In this document: positions 1 to 6,765 of the stretch, piece after piece
Position numbering within the stretch: the stretch's first letter is position 1
Layout: each line of letters starts with the position of its first letter
NCBI GenBank assembly: GCA_036269435.1
Contig: DATASA010000058.1
Span: 1-13,242 of the forward strand
Origin: CADCTB01 sp036269435
Lineage (GTDB): Bacteria; Actinomycetota; Acidimicrobiia; Acidimicrobiales; AC-14
Reading direction: 5' to 3'
DNA length: 13,242 nucleotides
Made by a program: the position numbers and the translations under genes
The notes under the pieces: model-generated
What the model saw: the letters and a program-made list of their open reading frames with translations, nothing else
Databases searched by the model: none
Told to the model about the DNA's origin: nothing

Positions 1-1
1 C

Positions 2-130
2 GCCTGGGTCACCGTCGCGCTGTCGATCGCCGCACTGGTGTTGACACTGCGGCGCACGTCCACGACATCGCTCGCGCTCTCGGGGTCGGCCTCGCCTGTC
101 GGCGAGAGCTCCGCAGGCGGCACTCGGTGA
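2..130 (+). CDS. C-terminal end of a membrane protein (5'-truncated)
   Basis: An open frame enters from the left edge and ends at TGA 128-130, giving 42 residues. The first part is a hydrophobic helix (WVTVALSIAALVLTL) followed by two arginines, which is the usual positive cap on the cytoplasmic side. A Ser/Gly/Ala-rich tail that looks disordered follows. This resembles the last helix and tail of a polytopic transporter, for example an MFS-type permease, but too little is present to assign a family. It is on the opposite strand to the next gene and so not in its operon. The stop, hydrophobic segment and GC-rich third positions are seen; the transporter idea is inference. Confidence 0.5.
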   Translation, partial: AWVTVALSIAALVLTLRRTSTTSLALSGSASPVGESSAGGTR

Positions 131-436
131 CGACATTCGACGGCGCGAAAGCGAGATCGCCTTCCTGTTTGAGAACAACCGGAGTTTGTACGGGTCGGCA
201 AAGAGCGACCTCGTCCAAGAGTTCTTGAGGAAAGCGAGGACCGTTCGTGAATCGCAAGCCGCTAGTCCGCTGTCCCTGCGAGCCGACCCGACGCCTGGCC
301 CCGCAGGAGGGTCGCCGTAATGACCGCGCTGACCGGGTCCCGCAGGAGCAACGACGACCGGCTCCGCGACCGGACCGCGAGCGAAGGGAGGCGGCTCGAG
401 CGGATGCGCCTGCCACGGTGACGTCCTGCACCGGCG
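131..436. other. Gap between converging genes; no confident gene
   Basis: This stretch separates the plus-strand membrane tail from the stop of the minus-strand membrane protein, so it should hold the 3' ends of both transcripts. I see no GC hairpin followed by a T-run that would make a convincing terminator. About positions 131-265 are less GC-rich than the surroundings. They read as protein-like text in plus frame 3 (open to the TAA at 318-320) and also on the minus strand. The plus frame has no ATG or GTG start, only a TTG at 186 without a ribosome site. It may be a gene remnant. Confidence 0.4.
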
Positions 437-1543
437 TCACGCGGAGACGGGCGTGGGCAGGGCGCCGGGGAAGGCGAGCAGGCTCAAGCCCGTGGCCGAT
501 ATCGTCGCCATGGCCAACGCGCCGCCCCAGAGCTCGGGGGTCCATCCGACGCCGTAGGCGAGCTGGTAGGCCCCGAAGAAGCCCAGCCACAGGGTCGACG
601 AGGTGCACGCCGCGACTGCGTAGACGGCGGCAGGGCGACGGGGCGACGGAACGAGCCGTCGGATGAGCAGGTCGGCAACCAGGCCCGCCGGCACGGCGGC
701 CAGGAGTGGCAGCATGCGGTGGAAGCCGTCGATGCCGCCGACGAGCGCCGTCACCGAGCCGAAGAGCAGCGTGGCCGTGCCGAACGGAGGCTGCCAGCGA
801 CGGAGCACGAACAGCAGGGCCCCGATGTAAATGACGTTGGTCACGAGCAGCGAGAGCAGCCCGACGATCTGGATGGCCTCCCGGTAGCTTGCCCCTGCGC
901 CGGCGAAGCGGGTAACGAGACCCGTGTAGGCGGAGATCCACGTGCCGTAGTTGTCCCGCCGGAACGGGGTCGCATACTGGAAGAAGAAGGCCATGAGAGC
1001 GGTGGTCAGGATCAGCGACAGGAGGGTCGGCAGGAACTCCCGAAATGACGGCGTCTGCAGACGACCGTCGGCCCAGCCGGCACGGAACGGGCCGGTCATC
1101 ACCAACAGTTCCCCGGCCAACATGAGCAGGTGGGTCGGGCTCATGAGGGCGGCAAGGCTCACCTCCACGCCGAACACCGTGTGCCAGATGAGGTCGCTCG
1201 TGCCGCCCATAGCGAACACGATGACTCCGAGGAGCACCAGCGAGTGCCCGACGGGTGCGGAGCGCCACATGCTCTCCCCCGGACGCCGGTCGCGGCGGGC
1301 CATTCTGAGCGCCCACCACGCCGACACGAGGAAGCCCGAGTAGAGGATTCCGTGCCACGGGGTGAAGATCGTCTCCGGCTTCTGGTGGTTGTGTGCCCAC
1401 CCGTCGATGAACAGGCCGAAGATGACCCATGCACCGAACAGGTCGCTCACCATGCATTCGCTCCACGTCAAGCTGCGACGGGTCCGCCTGACGGGCGACA
1501 CCGGCTCTTCGGTGGCCACCGGCTGATCTAGAATCTGGGACAC
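437..1543 (-). CDS. Conserved-type polytopic membrane protein with membrane histidines
   Basis: The product is 368 aa. The start is GTG 1543, with GGGGAGG about 9 nt upstream. A roughly 30-residue Arg-rich N-terminus precedes about eight hydrophobic segments, near residues 33-48, 64-80, 98-116, 128-150, 168-190, 222-247, 256-272 with 276-294, and 306-328 with 338-360. There is no signal peptide. Several histidines sit at helix ends: H51 and H53 (WAHNH), H64 (TPWHG), H100, H121 (LIWH), H138 (SPTHL) and H275. Such spacing can reflect haem or metal binding, but that is inference. The lipoprotein gene ends 28 bp upstream on the same strand, so the two are probably cotranscribed and may act together at the envelope. 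I do not recognise a named family. Confidence 0.85.
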   Translation of the reverse strand: MSQILDQPVATEEPVSPVRRTRRSLTWSECMVSDLFGAWVIFGLFIDGWAHNHQKPETIFTPWHGILYSGFLVSAWWALRMARRDRRPGESMWRSAPVGHSLVLLGVIVFAMGGTSDLIWHTVFGVEVSLAALMSPTHLLMLAGELLVMTGPFRAGWADGRLQTPSFREFLPTLLSLILTTALMAFFFQYATPFRRDNYGTWISAYTGLVTRFAGAGASYREAIQIVGLLSLLVTNVIYIGALLFVLRRWQPPFGTATLLFGSVTALVGGIDGFHRMLPLLAAVPAGLVADLLIRRLVPSPRRPAAVYAVAACTSSTLWLGFFGAYQLAYGVGWTPELWGGALAMATISATGLSLLAFPGALPTPVSA

Positions 1544-1571
1544 GGCGTCATCCTCCCCGGTCGGAAATGCT

Positions 1572-2030
1572 CTAGGAGCCCAGCCCGGCGGAGTAGCCAG
1601 GGCAGAACAGGTTCACTGCGGTCTCGACCGCGAAGGCGGCATTGGCCTGCGAAACGGTGATCGCCGGGAGCTGGGAGGCGGCCTGGAGGACGAGGGCCTT
1701 GACCTGTCCCGCACTCTTTCCCTGGTCGAACGCCGTGCACACCGCGTCGCCGAAAGCGAGGACGTGGCTTTCGTTCGGCTGGAACGACATCGGGATCCGG
1801 TCTTTCACCTGTGCGATCACGTCGGCTATTTGCGCGGACGTCGGCCCCGTCCTCGGCGCCGGGCCGTGGACTCCCACGGACTTCGCCGATGCCGCCACGC
1901 CTGCGCTGCTCGACGACGGCGATTTCGTCCCGCACGCTGCTCCAGCGAAAAGGAGCAGCGTCACCCCCACCGCGGGGCTCAGCCACCGTCGTGGACGCCG
2001 ACTGATCTGCGCGGCAGTGTCCTGAATCAT
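1572..2030 (-). CDS. Secreted lipoprotein, DUF732-like
   Basis: The product is 152 aa. The start is ATG 2030, with GAGGAG 7-8 nt upstream. The N-terminus has arginines (residues 11-15), a hydrophobic stretch (20-30) and a lipobox-like FAGAAC ending at Cys33. The lipobox has Gly at -3, slightly off consensus, and a Ser-rich linker (37-50) follows. The mature part (about 62-150) is helical with two cysteines, C98 (GDAVC) and C143 (FCPGY). This is the pattern of DUF732 proteins, common exported proteins of mycobacteria and relatives, where the two cysteines probably form a disulfide. Molecular function of that family is not established. It is the first gene of a probable two-gene operon with the downstream polytopic membrane protein. 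Confidence 0.8.
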   Translation of the reverse strand: MIQDTAAQISRRPRRWLSPAVGVTLLLFAGAACGTKSPSSSSAGVAASAKSVGVHGPAPRTGPTSAQIADVIAQVKDRIPMSFQPNESHVLAFGDAVCTAFDQGKSAGQVKALVLQAASQLPAITVSQANAAFAVETAVNLFCPGYSAGLGS

Positions 2031-2170
2031 CTCGCGACTCCTCGCCTCGAACGGCGCCGCCCGGCACCGTCATGTTCTAGGGAAGTAATCGTCCCAGGAG
2101 CGAATGAGGTGAAGTTAAATGGCGACTAAGGGTGGGGCCCCGCCGGTCGCCGCCGTGTGGCCAAGCCCTC

Positions 2171-2455
2171 TCACAGCCGCACGGACGAGGCCACCTCGTG
2201 CTGGAACACCTGGGCGTCGTTGATCGCAGCGGCCTGGTCCCCGGACGGACCGCCGCCCCGGAACGCCTCCACGTCGGCCACTGACTCCCACTGCTCGTAG
2301 ACGTTGATCCGCCCGGGCACGAGCGGGTCTGGGCTGAGGTGGAAGTCGATACAGCCCTTGCTCGCCCGCGCCGCTGTCGTCGCCATCAGGCACTCGTCGA
2401 GGTAAGCGTCTCGTTCGGCCGGGTCGACGTACAGGGCACCAGACACGATGATCAT
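2171..2455 (-). CDS. ABM-domain protein (putative quinol monooxygenase-like)
   Basis: The product is 94 aa, the usual length for a single antibiotic biosynthesis monooxygenase (ABM) domain, a dimeric ferredoxin-like alpha/beta barrel. I chose ATG 2455 because the family commonly begins right at the first strand (MIIVSGALYVDPAERDAY). The frame stays open far upstream but loses protein character there. An AGAGGA lies rather far upstream (about 18 nt), so the ribosome site is weak. Family signatures are the central G-C-I-D-F-H strand (34-39) and the YEQWES strand (53-58) followed by the helix VADVEAF. Members include quinol monooxygenases and haem-degrading or signalling proteins; the substrate cannot be read here. 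It may stand alone: the lipoprotein starts 140 bp downstream and the small membrane gene ends about 300 bp upstream. Confidence 0.85.
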   Translation of the reverse strand: MIIVSGALYVDPAERDAYLDECLMATTAARASKGCIDFHLSPDPLVPGRINVYEQWESVADVEAFRGGGPSGDQAAAINDAQVFQHEVASSVRL

Positions 2456-2751
2456 GACGTCGATGCTGTCACGTCCTCTTGGCCCGGTTCGCCGTCGCCG
2501 CCGAAGCGGCAAAGCATCGCGGCGACGGCAATTGGACCGTCGTCGGTTGCTCGCCGCTTGCACCGCAGGGCACGACGACTGGTTCCCCAGGAGGATCCGC
2601 CTCCGGGACTGCTCCCCGCGTACCAGCCGCATCGTCGCCACGGCGACTGTGACCGCGCTTGGGACGTTGCTCCCGAGGCACACGGTCGTCGTTCTTGTTA
2701 CGAGACCATGTCTGCGCTCCATCATGGCCTCGCTGGCTCTGCGCATGCCGG

Positions 2752-3006
2752 TCAGCAGGCTCGTCGGCTGCGGACGACTCTCTGCCCGGTGACCAACCAC
2801 GCAATGGCGAAGCCGCCAAGGGCTGCGCCGTTGAGGGCAGCCGGGAGGTGCCGCCCATGCAGCAACCAGCCGGCCGTGATGCTCGCCGTGGCTGCTTCGA
2901 GGGCCACGAACCACCAGACGCGCCTCTCGGCGAGCACGGGGCGCAGCCGGGTGAGCACGCCCAGCGCCACGGGGTAGCCGATGATCAGCAGCACGGAGGC
3001 CGTCAC
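2752..3006 (-). CDS. Small three-helix membrane protein
   Basis: The product is 84 aa from GTG 3006. It has three hydrophobic helices: about residues 3-18 (ASVLLIIGYPVALGVL), 30-50 (WWFVALEAATASITAGWLL) and 55-75 (ALNGAALGGFAIAWLVTG). An Arg-rich stretch lies between the first two and at the C-terminus, consistent with a bacterial inner-membrane protein. An upstream GTG at 3099 in the same frame would add 31 residues of low-complexity polar sequence and has a slightly better purine-rich site (GGGGA). The GTG at 3006, right before the first helix, gives the more natural protein. I do not recognise the family. Hydrophobic periodicity and codon bias support it as real; the start is uncertain. 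Confidence 0.55.
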   Translation of the reverse strand: MTASVLLIIGYPVALGVLTRLRPVLAERRVWWFVALEAATASITAGWLLHGRHLPAALNGAALGGFAIAWLVTGQRVVRSRRAC

Positions 3007-3332
3007 GTTGCCAACACAGGGACCATGGCTCCATCGTCTCGCGCCGGCGGTAGGAGCGGTATGCGCCCCGTCGGATCGCTCATGCTCGAGGTCGCCCACT
3101 TGGCGTCCCCGGGCGCGGCGTCATGGCGGGGCCGTCGACGAGCTGCTGCCCCCTCCGGCACAACCGATGAGCCCTCGCCGGCGCGCAGCGAACGACGGCG
3201 ATGGGTCCAGTTCTCGGACCGTTCTGGCGCTCTAGATCGCTCGCCTTCCAGTGACCCGGACCACCGCCTCCGTCGCGGCGGACAGGGTGCGGGACCCTCA
3301 GCGAAGGGGCCTGCCACAACACCGATGGCGAC
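3007..3332. other. Gap upstream of the small membrane gene; no confident gene
   Basis: The 326 bp between the MTHFR-like stop and the small membrane protein start contain only short overlapping open frames with Arg/Pro/Gly-rich translations on both strands, typical of GC-rich non-coding DNA. A weak imperfect hairpin (CCC...GGG around 3290-3310) lies just past the MTHFR-like stop but lacks a T-tract. The region may hold the promoter of the small membrane gene; I cannot point to -35/-10 boxes. Confidence 0.4.
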
Positions 3333-4106
3333 TCAGGACCGCTCGAGTCGAGCTGCGATCTCCCGGTACCGGGCAACCGGGATGAGGTGGACGCCGTCGA
3401 ACGCGCCCGACTCCCGGATGTCGCTCACGATCTGACAGGCGAAGTCGACGCCCGCGCTGCTGTCGTTGTCGAGGGCGCGTACAAGTGGCTCGGGGACAGC
3501 GAGCTCGGGGATCTCCGACGAGAGCTTGCGAGCCATCTCTGCGGAGGGAGGCGCCATGACGCCGGCGAAGACGGGACCGTCGAAATCGACGGTCCCGCGC
3601 CACCTCAGCAGGGCGTCGAGCGAGAAGCTCACCTGTGCGAAGAGGAAGTCCGCCTCCCGCTTCCAGGGCAGTAAGGGAGCCAGCTTCGACGTGACCCCGA
3701 TGCGGAGGGGGTTCGGGGTCCGTGCCGATTCGGACGAGAACCGCCGGGCCTCCTCGATCATGGAACGAACTGTCAGATCGTCCGATCGGCGCCCAGTCTC
3801 GGGACGATCGCCATACACGAACAGAAACTCGTCCACGCCGTAGGCGGCGGCAGTGAGCAGGTCGCGCCGAAAGCCGAGCGTGTTCTGGTCCCTCGCGTTG
3901 AGGCACGCGATCGAGCGACCGCCCATCATCGCCACCTCGTGAGCGACGGCGATGCTTGACACCGTCGCTCGGCCGATGTGGTTGTCGGGGATGAGGAACG
4001 ACGACGCGATCCGGCTCATCACGCCGATCTGGTGGCGTACGTGCATGAGGTCGGCGCGGGTCGCAGGCTCCACCTCGCAGACGATGCTGAACGCGCCGGT
4101 CGTCAC
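3333..4106 (-). CDS. Divergent methylenetetrahydrofolate reductase (MTHFR/MetF)-family protein
   Basis: The product is 257 aa from GTG 4106. MTHFRs are FAD-dependent TIM-barrel enzymes that reduce 5,10-methylene-THF to 5-methyl-THF for methionine synthesis. Visible family landmarks: the N-terminal first strand CEVEP with E11 aligning to the catalytic Glu (E28 in E. coli MetF); ARDQNTLGFRRDLLTAAAYGVD (71-92), matching the R-D-x-N...L...A...G block; VYGDRP with D100 as the FAD/folate-site Asp; FAQVSF with Q158 at the substrate-binding Gln position; and GVHLIPVARY (238-247) near the end. It is about 40 residues shorter than E. coli MetF (296 aa) and quite divergent, so it could be a specialised paralogue. 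GGAGG lies about 19 nt before the start, not ideal, but later starts would remove E11. No methionine-pathway gene is adjacent. Confidence 0.8.
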   Translation of the reverse strand: MTTGAFSIVCEVEPATRADLMHVRHQIGVMSRIASSFLIPDNHIGRATVSSIAVAHEVAMMGGRSIACLNARDQNTLGFRRDLLTAAAYGVDEFLFVYGDRPETGRRSDDLTVRSMIEEARRFSSESARTPNPLRIGVTSKLAPLLPWKREADFLFAQVSFSLDALLRWRGTVDFDGPVFAGVMAPPSAEMARKLSSEIPELAVPEPLVRALDNDSSAGVDFACQIVSDIRESGAFDGVHLIPVARYREIAARLERS

Positions 4107-4295
4107 GGGTTCCAGACTACGTGGACCTCCGTGCGTGCTCTTCGACCGACAGCTCCGGGATCGGCTGGCGGACGAGCCGCTGCCGCAGCACGCGCGTCGG
4201 TCGCACCGTCCGGAGCGCAGCCCCAGCGGAGGAACGACGACCCGGTCCGGCAGGAGAACGACGCCCGGGACTTCCCGCCTCGCCCGAATGGGCCG

Positions 4296-4682
4296 CTATT
4301 GGACGACCATCAGCGTGTTGCCTTCCGGGTCGCGCAGCCAGAACATCGGCGGCACCGGATCGCCCATGCGGCTGACCTCTGCGTCGACGTCGACGCCCTC
4401 CTGTCGGAGTTGTGCGTGGTATGCGTCGATGTCGTCGGTCTGCAGACTGATGCCAGTCTCGCGGTTCCCAACTGCACCGTCCTGCGGCGGCGGGGCCAGA
4501 GCGATCGTGGTCGCCTCGCCTCCGAGGCCGACCTCGATCCAGCGGTAGACGGTGCCGAAGGGCACGTCCATCCGCTTTTCGAAGCCGAGCTTGTTGACGT
4601 AGAAGTCGACTGCGGCGTCCTGGTCGGTCACCGGGACGATCACTGTGGCGATCTTGCTTGCTCGTGTCTTGGTCGTTGCCAT
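4296..4682 (-). CDS. VOC-superfamily (glyoxalase/bleomycin-resistance fold) protein
   Basis: The product is 128 aa from ATG 4682, with a perfect AGGAGG about 5 nt upstream. It has the paired beta-alpha-beta-beta-beta modules of the vicinal oxygen chelate fold: strand IATVIVPVTD (11-20), helix QDAAVDFYVNKLGF (21-34), strands through 63, a second module ETGISLQTDDIDAYHAQLRQEG (75-96), and the hallmark WLRDPEGNTLMVV (115-127). The usual metal ligands are poorly kept: there is no His/Gln in the first strand, and the final strand has Met125 where many members carry Glu. A binding or isomerase-like role without classical metal catalysis is therefore possible. It lies about 340 bp downstream of the SigG-like sigma gene. 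As I recall, SigG in mycobacteria has been linked to glyoxalase-family genes, so a functional tie is plausible but unproven. Confidence 0.88.
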   Translation of the reverse strand: MATTKTRASKIATVIVPVTDQDAAVDFYVNKLGFEKRMDVPFGTVYRWIEVGLGGEATTIALAPPPQDGAVGNRETGISLQTDDIDAYHAQLRQEGVDVDAEVSRMGDPVPPMFWLRDPEGNTLMVVQ

Positions 4683-5024
4683 CAGATCCTCCTGTCGTCG
4701 AGTTCCGTCGTCTGCTCAGACCGTGCTCCCAGACGAAAATCATCGCGGTGGCGACGACCGGCGTGAGCGGGCCGACATCGACACGGCGATGACTTCGACG
4801 TCCCGGCGCCGTCTGTCTGGGCAATGGGCGTGTGGTGCAGGGTGACCGTGACCTCCGCAGTCGGTGAACACCAGCTGCGTTGGGTCCTCGCCGGGCGGGA
4901 CGACCCGGACCTCTCGGTCGTCGAGGGGCTCGCGTGCCAGCAAGTCGCTGCGCGTCGGCGTGGCGAGCATGTCCTGGTCGACCGGATCTGTCCGGCCCTC
5001 GACGCGCTGCTTGAACTGTCTGGC
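4683..5024. other. Gap after the SigG-like gene with an ambiguous small open frame
   Basis: No gene can be called with confidence. Directly after the sigma factor's TAA (5025-5027), the same minus-strand frame stays open for about 95 codons, ending near 4740. It contains an ATG at 4970 that would give 76 aa. The first half of that frame is strongly GC3-biased and reads like protein (REPLDDREVRVVPPGEDPTQ), while the second half turns Arg/Ser-rich and loses bias. No good ribosome site precedes the ATG. It may be a decayed gene or chance. The 3' end of this gap holds the AGGAGG of the VOC gene. Confidence 0.35.
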
Positions 5025-5993
5025 TTACGCAGCGAGGTGGTCGGGCAGCCCGAAAAAGGCGAACAGCTCGGGGCCGAGGAAGCAGTGGAACCCGGCGATC
5101 CGACCGTCTGAGACCTCCAGTACCTGGATTCCCCACGGGCTGCGACCGCCCGCCGGGTCCGGCTTGAACTGGGCGAACGCTGGGCACCCGTTGGCGGTGA
5201 GCGGCAGCAGACGCGAGTCACGGCACAGGCTCGGGGTCGGCTCCAGCATGAACCGGCCGACGTTCTCTGCGCCCCGCAGCCACATGGCGAACGGCGGCAT
5301 CGACATCACCACGTCCTCGCGGAGCAGCGTGACCAGCTGTGGGATGTCGTAGCGCTCGAACGCGTCGACGAATCTGGCCAGCAGGTCGCTGGCGTCGTCA
5401 TCGAGTGTCACGTGCGCCGTGGGATCCGGCGGCAGGGTTGCGAGCGTGGCCCGTGACCGCTGCAGGGCGCTGTTCACCGCGGCGACCGAGACGTCGAGCA
5501 GCTCGGCGACTTCCGACGCCCGCCACCGCAGGACTTCGCAGAGGATGAGGGCGGCACGTTGGCGGGGCGGCAGGTGCTGGAGCGCGGCAACGAATGCGAG
5601 ACGGATCGATTCGCGACGCTCCGCCACCTGGGCCGGGTCTGAGCCGACCGGGTCGAGCCGGTCGTCAGGGATCGGAGTGACCCAGGTCGACTCGGACAGC
5701 GGTGCGCCCAGCAGCGACTCGTCGGGCCGGGACGCCGGACCCATCTCCATCGGTCGGGCCCGGCGCTGCACGCTGCGGCTCATGTCGATGCACACGTTGG
5801 TGGCGATTCGATACAGCCACGACCGCACGCTGGCGCGACCCTCGAAACCGTCCGCCGCCCGCCAGGCGCGCAGCATTGTCTCCTGAACCGCGTCCTCGGC
5901 CTCCGAACCGGAGCCGAGCATCCGGTAACAAAAGCCGGTCAGCTGGCGTCGGAAGGGCTCCAGCTCAGCCATCGGGTCCATTGGAACGGTCAT
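5025..5993 (-). CDS. ECF sigma factor, SigG/TIGR02960-like, with SnoaL-like C-terminal domain
   Basis: The product is 322 aa from ATG 5993. Region 2 spans about 14-80 (FRRQLTGFCYRMLG; SEAEDAVQETMLRAWR; RSWLYRIATNVCID). A conserved linker follows (ARPMEMGPASRPDE, then LGAPLSESTWVTPIPD) that I associate with the TIGR02960/SigX5 group including mycobacterial SigG. Region 4 is about 127-185 (LQHLPPRQRAALILCEVLRW, with helix-turn-helix ASEVAELLDVSVAAVNSALQRSR). Residues 203-320 are a SnoaL/NTF2-like domain (LLARFVDAFERYDIPQLVTLLREDVVMSMPP). In related ECF groups such domains tune sigma activity in place of an anti-sigma factor, and no anti-sigma gene is adjacent here. The frame is open upstream to a possible start at 6167, but family similarity begins at about residue 10. 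The ribosome site is weak. Confidence 0.9.
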   Translation of the reverse strand: MTVPMDPMAELEPFRRQLTGFCYRMLGSGSEAEDAVQETMLRAWRAADGFEGRASVRSWLYRIATNVCIDMSRSVQRRARPMEMGPASRPDESLLGAPLSESTWVTPIPDDRLDPVGSDPAQVAERRESIRLAFVAALQHLPPRQRAALILCEVLRWRASEVAELLDVSVAAVNSALQRSRATLATLPPDPTAHVTLDDDASDLLARFVDAFERYDIPQLVTLLREDVVMSMPPFAMWLRGAENVGRFMLEPTPSLCRDSRLLPLTANGCPAFAQFKPDPAGGRSPWGIQVLEVSDGRIAGFHCFLGPELFAFFGLPDHLAA

Positions 5994-6303
5994 CCGCGCC
6001 GATGCTACGGGAGCCCTTTCGAGCAGATCTTCACCCACGCTGACTGGACGAGACCCGAGCCGCGAACTCATCGCTCCGGCCGCCGTTGTCAACGGGCAGC
6101 AGAACCTCCGGTCTGTCGGCTTGCTCTCTACGCGTCCCCCGCCAACGCTCCTGCGGATCCCCGACACGCATCCCGTTGCGGGATCGAGGACGGGGTCACG
6201 CAGGAGGATCGACGACGGCAGCGTCTTGCGCGAAGGTCCCGACGGCCGCGTGACACTCAGCGTTCGTCCCGAAGCCGATGACCGTCTTGTGGCACTGGCA
6301 GGG
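5994..6303. other. Leader region of the SigG-like gene; no confident gene
   Basis: The 310 bp lie between the SRPBCC stop and the SigG-like start. After the SRPBCC TAG the same frame stays open for 35 further codons with GC-biased third positions (see findings). A TTGACA-like hexamer occurs on the minus strand at 6092-6087, but no matching -10 box follows at the right distance. I see no TGTCACA- or TGTCGA-type ECF promoter reading toward the SigG-like gene, so its promoter is unassigned. Confidence 0.35.
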
Positions 6304-6732
6304 CTACGGCGCCTCCAGCACCTCCTTGAGCTTGGTCAGCGCGGCGACCTCGGCAGCCATGCTCTTCGCCACCATCCCGGACATGAGCCGCTTCGCGCCG
6401 CGCAGCTCGGCGTTGAGAGTGAGCGTGACGTTCGAGCCGGCGCCCGCTGGGGTGATGTCGTAGCGGCCCGAGGGACGGACGGGCCCGGTCGTCGTCTTGA
6501 ACCCGATCCGAGTATCGGGCTCGAAGTCATCGACCACGATGTCTGCGTCGATGGGACGGCGTCCCGGCCCCTTCAGGACCTGGTGGTAACGCGCACCCAG
6601 GCCCCGGCCGTCGACCCGACGGATCTCCAGCACCGACGGACGCCAGCGGGCGTCGTTCTCGGCATCAGCGAGGAAGGCGAACACCTCCGACGGCCGACGG
6701 GTGACGGTGACGGACATGGACTTGCTGGGCAC
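6304..6732 (-). CDS. SRPBCC (START/Bet v1-like) family protein
   Basis: The product is 142 aa from GTG 6732, with AGGAGG 6-7 nt upstream. SRPBCC proteins form a helix-grip with a deep hydrophobic ligand cavity. The pattern is clear: an N-terminal strand and helix SVTVTRRPSEVFAFLADAENDARWRPSV (about 7-34), successive strands RYHQVLKG, DADIVVDDFEPDTRIGFKT and RYDITPAGAGSNVTLTLNAEL, and a long C-terminal helix (about 112-140, GMVAKSMAAEVAALTKLKEVLEA). It matches polyketide cyclase/dehydrase-like stand-alone members. The ligand is unknown. It follows the ECF42 sigma gene by 33 bp on the same strand, so it is probably the last gene of that operon. Confidence 0.88.
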   Translation of the reverse strand: MPSKSMSVTVTRRPSEVFAFLADAENDARWRPSVLEIRRVDGRGLGARYHQVLKGPGRRPIDADIVVDDFEPDTRIGFKTTTGPVRPSGRYDITPAGAGSNVTLTLNAELRGAKRLMSGMVAKSMAAEVAALTKLKEVLEAP

Positions 6733-6765
6733 AAAGGCCTCCTTGCACGTGGGGCGGTATCGGGA

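Noticed and set aside
9..1466. A 485-codon minus-strand open frame across the left end
   Set aside because: It overlaps the membrane protein in another frame over most of its length; the translation is Arg/Pro/His-rich without hydrophobic segments or motifs. The membrane frame has the ribosome site and the helices.
2121..2160. GC palindrome GGGGCCCC near the ABM gene end, considered as a terminator
   Set aside because: There is no loop and no T-run; a perfect short palindrome in GC-rich DNA is not enough.
2171..3034. Long version (287 aa) of the ABM protein
   Set aside because: Everything before MIIVSGALY is Arg-rich and non-protein-like. The ABM family normally starts at that first strand.
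4117..5187. A 356-codon minus-strand open frame over the VOC gene
   Set aside because: It is Arg-rich and runs through both the VOC gene and the end of the sigma gene in a different frame; no start or motif supports it.
6087..6092. TTGACA hexamer on the minus strand upstream of the SigG-like gene
   Set aside because: No -10 box appears 16-18 bp downstream, so a housekeeping promoter is not supported.
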